Under the pieces are notes generated by a model. It worked only from the letters and a program-made list of their open reading frames with translations, did not search any database and was not told where the DNA came from. A stretch of DNA of 64,000 bases from the NCBI GenBank assembly GCA_903850915.1, contig CAINMV010000009.1:128599-192598 (forward strand), written 5' to 3'. The position numbers and the translations under genes are program-made. Source of the stretch: an uncultured Bacteroidota bacterium (lineage in GTDB: Bacteria > Bacteroidota > Bacteroidia > UKL13-3). Below, one piece after another: positions 8,740 through 16,566 of this stretch (position 1 is the first letter of the stretch; the number at the start of each line of letters is the position of its first letter).

Positions 8740-10152
8740 ATGAAGTTTATATCATACGGTGCTGCGCGTCAAGTGACAGGAAGCATGCACTTGTTAGAAT
8801 TGGAAAATGGGTTCAGGGTTTTAATAGATTGTGGACTGGATTACGAAACCAAGAAGAAATCACTCACAGACAATAATCGTTTTTTTGATTTCGATGTAAA
8901 AAGCATCGATGTCGTTATTCTTACACACGCTCATATTGATCATAGTGGCAACTTGCCTAATTTGGTGAAACAAGGTTATGCAGGCCAAATTTTATGCACG
9001 GCTCCTACCTACGACTTTTGCTCACATCTTTTAATGGATAGTGTTAATGTGCAGTTAAGTGAACTAAATAAAAACAATACGAAAGGAAAGCGTCGGAAGC
9101 CAAAAGCAACCAATGCATCCGACTTATTATATACACCAAAAGATGTTATGGAAACATTGCGCCGAATGGTGACATTTAATTTCAATAAAGAAATAGAAAT
9201 TGCAGATGGAATGCACTTTACCTTTGTGCCTGCCGGCCATATACTAGGTGCAGCGAGCGTTTTGTTTCGTGTTGAAGAAAAAGATAAGGAAATAAAAATA
9301 GGGTTTACTGGTGACTTGGGAAGGGTAAATGCGAATCTTGTGGTTGACCCATCTCCAATGCTAAATTTGGATTATCTGGTTTGTGAAAGCACTTATGGTG
9401 GCAAGCTTCATCACGATACGGAAAGTCCAGAGGATATTTTAATGCGCCACATCCAGGCTACATGTATCGATAAAAGCGGCCGCCTTATTATTCCGGCTTT
9501 TAGTGTAGGACGCACCCAAGCAATTTTATACTCACTTCATAAGCTATACAAACAAGGGCGGTTTAATAATATTAAGGTTTTTGTGGATAGCCCATTAGCG
9601 ATAGAAAGTACGTCCATCTACACTAAATATCATGAGCTTCTCAACGATGATGCACGTGATTTTTTGCGAACAAATGGAAGTCTCTTCGATTTTCCACTTA
9701 TGTTGGAAGTCGAAAACATGCGAGAAAGTGAAGCCATAATGAGTCATTATGAACCTTGCATCATTGTCTCCGCTGCTGGTATGGTTGAAGGTGGTCGCAT
9801 CGTGGAACACGTTTATAATAATTTACAAAACCCACAGAGCGAAATCCTAATTGCTGGATACTGCGCAGAGGGTACTCTGGGATGGCAGTTAAAACAACCA
9901 GACCCATACGTGACAATACGCGGCAAACAAATACCGAAATATTGTACCATCGCAAGTACAGATATTTTTAGTTCCCATCCTGGCCATCAAATGTTAATGG
10001 ATTACGCGAAATTATACGATGCGAAATCACTAAAAAAGCTATTTCTAGTGCATGGCGACGAGAAATCTTTAGAGGCATTTCAATTGGCGCTTAAGAAGGA
10101 TGGTTTTAACGCTGAGGTTACTGAAAAAGACTTTACCTATAGGATAAACTAA
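8740..10152 (+). CDS. MBL-fold beta-CASP hydrolase with RNA-specificity (RMMBL) domain
   Basis: The 470-residue protein has the metallo-beta-lactamase zinc motif HAHIDH (residues 63-68), a later HILGAA histidine motif, GFTGDLGR, and the ESTYGGKLH segment. It continues through a beta-CASP insertion (LIIPAFSVGRTQAILYSL) to the C-terminal RMMBL motifs (FSSHPGHQMLMDY, LFLVHGDEKSLEAF). This is the architecture of CPSF73-like and RNase J-related nucleases. The family cleaves RNA, but the bacterial members of this subgroup are mostly uncharacterised, so exact function is inferred. It follows the VIT1 fusion by 95 bases with no clear terminator between them. Confidence 0.92.
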   Translation: MKFISYGAARQVTGSMHLLELENGFRVLIDCGLDYETKKKSLTDNNRFFDFDVKSIDVVILTHAHIDHSGNLPNLVKQGYAGQILCTAPTYDFCSHLLMDSVNVQLSELNKNNTKGKRRKPKATNASDLLYTPKDVMETLRRMVTFNFNKEIEIADGMHFTFVPAGHILGAASVLFRVEEKDKEIKIGFTGDLGRVNANLVVDPSPMLNLDYLVCESTYGGKLHHDTESPEDILMRHIQATCIDKSGRLIIPAFSVGRTQAILYSLHKLYKQGRFNNIKVFVDSPLAIESTSIYTKYHELLNDDARDFLRTNGSLFDFPLMLEVENMRESEAIMSHYEPCIIVSAAGMVEGGRIVEHVYNNLQNPQSEILIAGYCAEGTLGWQLKQPDPYVTIRGKQIPKYCTIASTDIFSSHPGHQMLMDYAKLYDAKSLKKLFLVHGDEKSLEAFQLALKKDGFNAEVTEKDFTYRIN

Positions 10153-10249
10153 ACTTTAACAATAAAGAAAAGTTAGCTATAGATAAAACGTCGTGTGGAT
10201 GCCTAAATTTATTATTTGTTAATTACTGCTTTTCTTGCTTTTCAATTCT

Positions 10250-10257
10250 TATTTTTG
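10250..10257 (+). promoter_or_regulatory. -7 promoter element TATTTTTG
   Basis: Exact TAnnTTTG match ending 6 bases before the ATG at 10263. It predicts a leaderless transcript. Confidence 0.6.
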
Positions 10258-10262
10258 AAACA

Positions 10263-11525
10263 ATGAAAAAGTTATTTTTATTTTTTCTCGGTTTTTGCTT
10301 AATACTTAAAGTTGATGCGGCTTCAATCTTGGTTCCTATGGACGAGGCGCAGAAAGATCATTTAAAATCGTATGGTGTTACGTTTTGGATTCTTCAAAAG
10401 GATTTAGAAGCGGAATGGTTGCTGAATTATCGTGGAGGTAGTTTTTTGCTGCCCTTTAGTGACGAGATCGAAAAAGAATGCTTGATTCGCGGTATCACCT
10501 TCGAAAAAATATCCGACAGCAAAGTGCTTGATATTCACACTCAGATTGCGCAGCCTGAAGTAAATATGGAGACTGTGAAATTGCAAAAAGCACCACGAAT
10601 TGCGGTGTATTCCCCTAAAACAAAACAGCCTTGGGATGATGCCGTCACTCTTGTACTATCCTATGCTGAAATACCCTATACCGTGGTGTTCGACGACGAA
10701 ATATTAAACTCGGATTTAGCAAAATACGATTGGTTGCATCTTCATCATGAGGACTTTACCGGTCAATATGGAAAATTTTATGGGGCATATCGAAACGCCT
10801 CTTGGTATCAAGCTGAAGTAAGGGAGGCCGAAGCCATGGCTTCAAAACATGGATTTAAAAAGGTGTCCGAATTAAAGCTAGCAGTTGCAAAAAAAATCCG
10901 TGAGTTTGTAAGTGGTGGCGGGTTTTTGTTTGCCATGTGTAGTGCCACAGACACCTATGATATTGCTCTTGCTGCTGATGGTGTCGATATTTGTGAGGGT
11001 GTTTTTGATGGTGACGGCAGTGATCCGAATTCAGAAAATAAACTAAATTTCAATAACTGCTTTGCCTTCCACGACTTTAAACTTATTAAAGATCCAATGG
11101 TATATGAATATAGTACTATTGATGTGCCAATGGAAAGAGCCGGGCAGGTGCGCGAAGAAAATGATGTGTTTGGTTTGTTTGATTATAGTGCCAAATATGA
11201 TGTAGTTCCGGCTATGCTTTGTCAAGATCATACCAAAGTAATAAAAGCTTTCTATGGCCAAACAACAGCGTTTAGGAGTAATGAAATAAAAACGGATGTG
11301 CTCGTAATGGGAGAAAATAAAGCTTTGGGTGAAGCACGCTATATTCATGGTGAATTTGAAAAAGGCACTTGGACATTTTATAGCGGCCACGATCCGGAAG
11401 ATTACCAGCATCAAGTGGGGGAGCCACCCACAGACTTGAAGTTGTTCCCCAATTCTCCAGGCTATCGACTTATCTTGAATAATGTACTTTTTCCTGCAGC
11501 GAAAAAGAAAAAGCAAAAAACATAG
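10263..11525 (+). CDS. Secreted class I glutamine-amidotransferase-like protein (family often mislabelled asparagine synthetase B)
   Basis: The 420-residue protein begins with a signal peptide (MKKLFLFFLGFCLILKVDA). Its N-terminal segment ILVPMDEAQKDHLKSYGVTF, then WLLNYRGGSF, is typical of a Bacteroidota family that public annotation, as I recall it, often calls asparagine synthetase B. I see neither the N-terminal Cys2 glutaminase nor the SGGxDS ATP-pyrophosphatase motif that real AsnB needs. Instead, from about residue 115, it looks like a ThuA/GATase1-like fold: IAVYSPKTKQPWDDAVTLVL, YDWLHLHHEDFTGQYG, GGGFLFAMCSATDTYDIA (a possible nucleophile-elbow Cys), and TFYSGHDPEDYQH. It is probably periplasmic. 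Function is unknown. The gene is monocistronic behind its own promoter. Confidence 0.75.
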   Translation: MKKLFLFFLGFCLILKVDAASILVPMDEAQKDHLKSYGVTFWILQKDLEAEWLLNYRGGSFLLPFSDEIEKECLIRGITFEKISDSKVLDIHTQIAQPEVNMETVKLQKAPRIAVYSPKTKQPWDDAVTLVLSYAEIPYTVVFDDEILNSDLAKYDWLHLHHEDFTGQYGKFYGAYRNASWYQAEVREAEAMASKHGFKKVSELKLAVAKKIREFVSGGGFLFAMCSATDTYDIALAADGVDICEGVFDGDGSDPNSENKLNFNNCFAFHDFKLIKDPMVYEYSTIDVPMERAGQVREENDVFGLFDYSAKYDVVPAMLCQDHTKVIKAFYGQTTAFRSNEIKTDVLVMGENKALGEARYIHGEFEKGTWTFYSGHDPEDYQHQVGEPPTDLKLFPNSPGYRLILNNVLFPAAKKKKQKT

Positions 11526-11586
11526 AGATTTAATTTGGTGATTTTTTATTCCCAATGAGCTCTTTATTCTATTCCATGATTTAATG

Positions 11587-11594
11587 TATTTTTG
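11587..11594 (+). promoter_or_regulatory. -7 promoter element TATTTTTG
   Basis: Exact TAnnTTTG match ending 9 bases before the ATG at 11603. A leaderless or near-leaderless mRNA is predicted. Confidence 0.6.
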
Positions 11595-11602
11595 ACTCCT
11601 TC

Positions 11603-12925
11603 ATGCAGCGATCTCAAAAAATTTTCGTTTTTAATGTCGTACTAATTCATCTGGCATACTTTATTGGCAGCTTGTTTTTTAAAACGTACTTAAATAATGA
11701 TAGCTATGAATATATCAATCAAGCGAATAATCTTATTCATCATGGTAGTTTTTATGCGGCTCAATGGAGTCAGCTCCCTCATTTGCCAGAGTACTACTCT
11801 CTTCGCCCACCGCTTTATAGCATATTTATATTAATCACAATGTATGTCACCAATAGTGCTTATGTACTATTGTTTTTTCAATCGTTGTTGAGTGTATTCA
11901 GTTGGTTGTTGCTCCGTCGCTACATCTTAAAGTTTATTCCGCATACAAGCGAGGGGAGGCTTTCGGTTTATTTAATTCTGGCCTTAGTTTTAAACCCAGT
12001 GCAACTTGTTTTATGTAATAGTGTTTTTAGCGATATCTTGTTTCAAAGCTTGTTAACCTTGGCTTTCTTTTCTTTTTTAGAAGGTGTTGCTGGTCATCGT
12101 TCAAAATTCTTTTTTTATTATACCTTGTTCTTAACATTAGCGCTTCTTACCAAGCCGGCTTTAATGTATTTTGCTTATTTAAATATTTTGGTGGCTATTT
12201 TTGTTTTTTTTAGAATTAGCAGAAAAGGAGGCATACTGGCATGTGCACTTATTATGCCGCTCGTTCTTTTTTGTGTAAGTGCTAACAATTATAAAAATAC
12301 AGGTTATTATCATTATAATTCGAGCAAGGTTTTTAATGTTTGGGCATATAACACTACCAATTTTTTAAACATGAAATATGGAAATGATAGTGGTTATGTT
12401 TATAAGAATGAAATTTACAGATTGAGTTTAAGTCAGCCCGATTTCAAACGCCAGTATGAATTCGTTGACAGTGCGTGTACACATGTTTTAATTTCCAATA
12501 TCACAAGTTATTCCATGTTTCATGCGCAAGGTGTGGTTAACTTTTTTCTTGCTCCGGGCCGAGAGTTTGTTAATGGATATATGGGCATTCCCGACTCTCA
12601 ACCAAAAAGCTTTATAAAAGAATTAAATGTAAATGGTTTAAATGGCATAAAAAGCTACGTCTCCGGCCAACCCCTGGCTCTTTTTGCTATTAATGTTTTA
12701 ACTACACTATGGAATGCCATGCTGTTTGTAGGCTTGGTTGTTTTTGCTTTTTCAAAGCGAGTGCCATTGAATATTAAATTACTTGCCTTGATAATAGTGT
12801 TCTACATTGCAGGTGTTTCATCATTGGCTATCGGCACTGCCCGTTATAAAACGGCTATTTATCCGATATTGTTGTTTTGTAATGCTTGGATAATTCATAA
12901 AAAGCCAGCAAAGCTGAACAAGTAA
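11603..12925 (+). CDS. Polytopic membrane protein, GT-C (ArnT/PMT-like) glycosyltransferase candidate
   Basis: The 440-residue protein is almost entirely hydrophobic, with about 10 predicted membrane segments. The first extracytoplasmic loop carries the acidic pair NNDSYEYINQANNL (about residues 33-46), followed by SLRPPLYSIFILIT. A loop Asp/Glu and an RPPLY-like motif at this place are typical of GT-C glycosyltransferases that use polyprenyl-phosphate sugars. The C-terminal half has SIAIGTARYKTAIYP-like sequence typical of the same superfamily. I cannot name the donor or acceptor. Nearby genes (14234-17981) also look like cell-surface glycosylation genes, which supports this reading without proving it. 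Confidence 0.6.
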   Translation: MQRSQKIFVFNVVLIHLAYFIGSLFFKTYLNNDSYEYINQANNLIHHGSFYAAQWSQLPHLPEYYSLRPPLYSIFILITMYVTNSAYVLLFFQSLLSVFSWLLLRRYILKFIPHTSEGRLSVYLILALVLNPVQLVLCNSVFSDILFQSLLTLAFFSFLEGVAGHRSKFFFYYTLFLTLALLTKPALMYFAYLNILVAIFVFFRISRKGGILACALIMPLVLFCVSANNYKNTGYYHYNSSKVFNVWAYNTTNFLNMKYGNDSGYVYKNEIYRLSLSQPDFKRQYEFVDSACTHVLISNITSYSMFHAQGVVNFFLAPGREFVNGYMGIPDSQPKSFIKELNVNGLNGIKSYVSGQPLALFAINVLTTLWNAMLFVGLVVFAFSKRVPLNIKLLALIIVFYIAGVSSLAIGTARYKTAIYPILLFCNAWIIHKKPAKLNK

Positions 12926-12963
12926 ACGGCTCCAACGTCATTCGCAATTACAACCTCTTTCAC

Positions 12964-12971
12964 TACCTTCG
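12964..12971 (+). promoter_or_regulatory. Near-consensus -7 element TACCTTCG upstream of kynU
   Basis: One mismatch from TAnnTTTG, ending 5 bases before the ATG at 12976. The spacing equals that of the exact copies elsewhere in the window. Confidence 0.45.
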
Positions 12972-12975
12972 CATC

Positions 12976-14220
12976 ATGGAATTTCAAAACACACCGGAAT
13001 TTGCAAGGGGCCTCGATGCTCAGGATAAGTTAGCCTCCTTTAGAGATGAATTTCATACCTTAAAAGATAAAGTATATCTCTGTGGAAACTCTTTGGGTTT
13101 GCTGCCAAAAGCGGCTCGCGCAGCTGTAGAGCAGGAATTTGCTGATTGGCAGGAACTTGGTGTTGAAGGGCATTTCGAAGGTAAAAACCCTTGGTTTCAT
13201 TATCATAAATTTTTAACAAATGGAACTGCCCATGTTGTAGGTGCTTTGCCTCATGAAGTGGTGGTGATGAATAATTTAACCACGAACTTGCATTTGATGA
13301 TGGTGACTTTTTATAGACCTACACAAACGCGTTATAAAATAATTATGGAGTGCAGCGCCTTTCCATCGGATCAATATGCTATGGAAACGCAAGTCCGCCA
13401 CCATGGTTTTAATCCTGACGATGCTATTGTAGAAGTCTTTCCACGTGAAGGAGAGTACACACTTCGCACAGAAGATATCATTAATGTAATTCATTCGCAT
13501 GGCGATAGCGTTGCCCTCGTAATGTTTGGCGGTGTTAATTACTATACAGGTCAAGCCTTTGATATGCCCGCAATTGTTGTCGCAGCACATGAAAACGGAG
13601 CCTATGCAGGTTTCGATCTTGCTCATGCCGCCGGAAATATTTATTTAAAATTGCACGATTGGAATGCAGATTTTGCATGCTGGTGTACGTATAAATATTT
13701 AAACTCCGGACCAGGAGGAACCTCTGGAGTTTTTATTCATGAGCGAAATGCAACTGATGTAACGTTACCTCGTTTTGGTGGTTGGTGGGGATATGAAGAG
13801 TCGACTCGTTTTCAGATGAAAAAGGGATTTAAGCCTTCGGCAACAGCGCAAGGATGGCAACTAAGCAATGCACAGGTGTTTCCAATGGCAATACATAAAG
13901 CCTCTTTAGAGATTATGGAACGCGCCGGAATGCAAAACCTAAGAGCTAAAAGCGAGCTCCTCACCGCCTATCTGGAATATGTTTTAGAGGATGCCAATAC
14001 GCAAAATGAATTCGTGATTATAACTCCTACGAATGCCCCGGAACGTGGTTGTCAGTTAAGCTTGTTGTTTAAAGCAAATGGTAAAGGCATGTTTAATAGG
14101 TTGCTCGAAAATAATATTATTGCCGATTGGCGCGAGCCGAATGTAATTCGTTTGAGCCCTGTTCCGCTTTATAATGCTTTTGAGGAAATTTGGAAGGTGG
14201 GGCAAGCATTTAAAGTATAA
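12976..14220 (+). CDS. kynU: Kynureninase
   Basis: The 414-residue PLP enzyme matches kynureninase over its full length. It has LCGNSLGLLP near residue 35, the phosphate-binding FPSDQYAMETQ region, FDLAHAAGNIYLKLHDWNADFA with the cofactor Asp, and the Schiff-base lysine Lys240 in TYKYLNSGPGG. Kynureninase cleaves kynurenine or 3-hydroxykynurenine to anthranilate or 3-hydroxyanthranilate plus alanine. No other tryptophan-degradation gene (tryptophan dioxygenase, kynurenine monooxygenase, 3-hydroxyanthranilate dioxygenase) lies in this window. The rest of the pathway, if present, must be elsewhere. It is convergent with the downstream minus-strand membrane gene, 13 bases away, with no visible terminator. 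Confidence 0.95.
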   Translation: MEFQNTPEFARGLDAQDKLASFRDEFHTLKDKVYLCGNSLGLLPKAARAAVEQEFADWQELGVEGHFEGKNPWFHYHKFLTNGTAHVVGALPHEVVVMNNLTTNLHLMMVTFYRPTQTRYKIIMECSAFPSDQYAMETQVRHHGFNPDDAIVEVFPREGEYTLRTEDIINVIHSHGDSVALVMFGGVNYYTGQAFDMPAIVVAAHENGAYAGFDLAHAAGNIYLKLHDWNADFACWCTYKYLNSGPGGTSGVFIHERNATDVTLPRFGGWWGYEESTRFQMKKGFKPSATAQGWQLSNAQVFPMAIHKASLEIMERAGMQNLRAKSELLTAYLEYVLEDANTQNEFVIITPTNAPERGCQLSLLFKANGKGMFNRLLENNIIADWREPNVIRLSPVPLYNAFEEIWKVGQAFKV

Positions 14221-14233
14221 GCTACTATAATCT

Positions 14234-15751
14234 TTAGTTCTCCGAACTTTTTACTTTTTGCCAATCTCCAATTAATCCTGCTTTTGCTATAAATATAGTG
14301 TCAGGAGCTTCGCAATAAATATGCAAACGCTGCTGGTAGAGCATAAAATACGGCGTTTTCATAAATGTCGTAACATCAGGAACTTCTTCTTTATTATAGC
14401 TTGCAAGTATCATACGTGGTGGTATAAATGCATTGTCAAGAGCATTTAACCAAATGATATCTTGGCGACAAAAAGCACCAAAAACTCGATACATCGGAGC
14501 TACAGGATAATGATCAGGTAGCTGCTTAGCAATGGCAGCGGCATCTTTAAATTCTGGATTTAAGGTAAATTCAATGTTGGGCTGAAAAGCCTCTTTAATA
14601 TTTTCAACTAAATCCAGCCTAGTCACAAAACAGTTTCGAAAGAAAAATATTTGGTATGCAAAGACGAAAATTCCATATCCTGAACACACCAATGTTCTCA
14701 GCATCTTTGGGTAAATGTAAACTGCAGGTTTTAAGGTAAGTGCAATGCATAAAATACTTAACCAATAGGCCCAATATTGACTTAAGCGAGGGGTCCAGAG
14801 TATCGAGAAAAAGTTCTTTATCATGAAGTCTCGGCCATCGAAATAAAGTGTGCCCGACAAAAAATTTAATATAAGAATTGGAACAGAGATAATGATGGCA
14901 CCTAATGTGAACTTCCAGCCGGCATAAAAATAAATTACTAATATAACGAGTGCCGTAAGTTGTATTCGAAGTTTCACTAAATAGTTGAAGGAAAGAAGAA
15001 GTGTCTCTCGAGGCTGTTCTTGCAAGGATTGCATTACCCAGCCCATACGTGTTTCACCGCCATTGTTCATGTGTTTGAGCCAGGCGAAACCAAATATAAA
15101 TAGCAAAGCGCAAGCAACTGACATTAAAAAGAATTCACGAAGGTAAACACCCCAAGAGATAGCATGGCACTGCTTTTTTATTAATAATATTGCGGCCCAA
15201 CAGCTCCATAAAATGGCTGCTCCATCTTCTTTAACAAGTAAAATAAAAATCGCCCAAAGCAAATACCAAAGTTTATTTTGAAGCAAGGCAGAGGTAAAGA
15301 GTAATCCTAAAGGAAGGAGTAACATCTCCACATGAAAGCCATAATGTTCATTATGTAAAATAAAATAGGTGAGTGGCGATGTGTAAAAAACAATAAACAA
15401 GAGTTTCGTCTGAATGCTTGTGCCAATTCTTTCCAACATAACTAGGATGTTATACAATGCCCCTATGATGAGCGCAAAAAAAGCCACAAAAAGCCCGTAA
15501 ACACCCATTAAGTATGTGAATGGAGCGAGTAATATGTCAATAAAATAATTGTGAAACTTATTATGATAGCCATAGCTATTTTCGTAAAACAATGGCTTTC
15601 CGAGGAGCCAATCTCTGCTTAGTTGGAAATGAGTGAAGATATCGCCAGTATAGTCGGAACGATAAAAATGAAGGCATTTTACAATAAAAAAAAACAGAAA
15701 GGCCGCGAGCGATGCTAGAAATAGAAAAAAGGTGTTTGATTTAAATCGCAC
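14234..15751 (-). CDS. Large polytopic membrane protein (DUF2079/GT-C-like)
   Basis: The 505-residue protein starts with GTG (revcomp of 15749-15751). It has about 11-12 hydrophobic segments. An N-terminal loop with SDYTGDIFTHFQLSRDWLLG (about residues 31-50) and NSYGYHNKFHNYFIDILLAP resembles DUF2079 and related GT-C-like membrane proteins. A second loop carries EHYGFHVEMLLLP, which is also DUF2079-like. The C-terminal 120 residues are soluble and probably extracytoplasmic (FGAFCRQDIIWLNALDNAF). The biochemical role of DUF2079 is not established. The gene is divergent from the downstream methyltransferase operon with back-to-back promoters. The neighbourhood suggests cell-envelope glycosylation, by inference only. 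Confidence 0.6.
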   Translation of the reverse strand: MRFKSNTFFLFLASLAAFLFFFIVKCLHFYRSDYTGDIFTHFQLSRDWLLGKPLFYENSYGYHNKFHNYFIDILLAPFTYLMGVYGLFVAFFALIIGALYNILVMLERIGTSIQTKLLFIVFYTSPLTYFILHNEHYGFHVEMLLLPLGLLFTSALLQNKLWYLLWAIFILLVKEDGAAILWSCWAAILLIKKQCHAISWGVYLREFFLMSVACALLFIFGFAWLKHMNNGGETRMGWVMQSLQEQPRETLLLSFNYLVKLRIQLTALVILVIYFYAGWKFTLGAIIISVPILILNFLSGTLYFDGRDFMIKNFFSILWTPRLSQYWAYWLSILCIALTLKPAVYIYPKMLRTLVCSGYGIFVFAYQIFFFRNCFVTRLDLVENIKEAFQPNIEFTLNPEFKDAAAIAKQLPDHYPVAPMYRVFGAFCRQDIIWLNALDNAFIPPRMILASYNKEEVPDVTTFMKTPYFMLYQQRLHIYCEAPDTIFIAKAGLIGDWQKVKSSEN

Positions 15752-15772
15752 GAGGTAAATTAATTTAATTTA

Positions 15773-15780
15773 CAAAATTA
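15773..15780 (-). promoter_or_regulatory. -7 element TAATTTTG (minus strand) of the DUF2079-like gene
   Basis: The reverse complement reads TAATTTTG, an exact TAnnTTTG match 22 bases before the GTG at 15751. It is back to back with the plus-strand element at 15788. Confidence 0.5.
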
Positions 15781-15787
15781 CATTTTC

Positions 15788-15795
15788 TATTTTTG
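15788..15795 (+). promoter_or_regulatory. -7 element TATTTTTG of the methyltransferase operon
   Basis: Exact TAnnTTTG match ending 7 bases before the ATG at 15802. The TTG start proposed by the ORF track (15793) is the last three bases of this element, so it cannot be the start if this is the promoter. Confidence 0.6.
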
Positions 15796-15801
15796 CCTTT
15801 C

Positions 15802-16566
15802 ATGAGTATTTTAGATTTAAAACATTCTACCCATTTTGATATCGATGATCCGCGTCGCACTTTGCAGCATAGAGAAGTTATCTTGTCGAAACCTTTTCTA
15901 AAAAAAATATATACGGAATGGTATAGTATTTTTCAAAAGCATATACCGTTGGTACCTTTGGGTAAATGGGTGGAACTAGGCTCTGGTGGTGGATTCTTGA
16001 AACAAGTCATACCGCAGGTTATTACCTCTGATATTCTCAATATTTCCGAAATTGTTGATCAAGTCTTTCTTGCACAAAACATGCCATTTGAAGATAATAG
16101 TGTTGCCGCCATTTTCATGACTAACGTTTTTCATCACATCCCAGATAGTACAGCTTTTTTAAAGGAGGCCAATAGGGTATTGGTTCCTGGAGGGCGCATA
16201 GTAATGATTGAGCCTGCGAATACCTGGTGGGGTAAATTTATTTATACAAAGATGCATCACGAACCTTTTGATGTTAATGGAGATTGGCGGATCGCTGAAA
16301 GTGGCCCGATGAGTGGTTCAAATCAGGCATTGCCATATATTGTATTCGAACGCGATCGCAAACGATTTGAACAAGAGTTTCCACATTTAGTCATTAATAA
16401 GATAGAATATCAAATGCCTATTCGATATATTTTAAGCGGAGGGGTTTCGAAAATTCAAATGGTGCCTTCGTTTAGTTTCGGGTTTTTTAGGGTACTAGAA
16501 AAACTGGCATTACGAATAACTAAACAATTTGCGATGTTTGTAACCATAGTTATTGAAAAGAAGTAA
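15802..16566 (+). CDS. Class I SAM-dependent methyltransferase
   Basis: With the ATG at 15802 the protein has 254 residues; the track start at 15793 is TTG within the -7 promoter element. The Rossmann methyltransferase core shows the SAM-binding motif I WVELGSGGGFLKQV, a motif II/III region MPFEDNSVAAIFMTNVFHHI, and the post-core RVLVPGGRIVMIEPANTWWG of Methyltransf_11 members. The C-terminal 100 residues (DRKRFEQEFPHLVINKIEYQ) resemble lipid/polyketide-type methyltransferases, but substrate is unknown. Its TAA stop shares one base with the ATG of the downstream methyltransferase-GT2 fusion (TAATG), which indicates translational coupling and a joint function, perhaps in a surface glycolipid pathway. 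Confidence 0.85.
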   Translation: MSILDLKHSTHFDIDDPRRTLQHREVILSKPFLKKIYTEWYSIFQKHIPLVPLGKWVELGSGGGFLKQVIPQVITSDILNISEIVDQVFLAQNMPFEDNSVAAIFMTNVFHHIPDSTAFLKEANRVLVPGGRIVMIEPANTWWGKFIYTKMHHEPFDVNGDWRIAESGPMSGSNQALPYIVFERDRKRFEQEFPHLVINKIEYQMPIRYILSGGVSKIQMVPSFSFGFFRVLEKLALRITKQFAMFVTIVIEKK

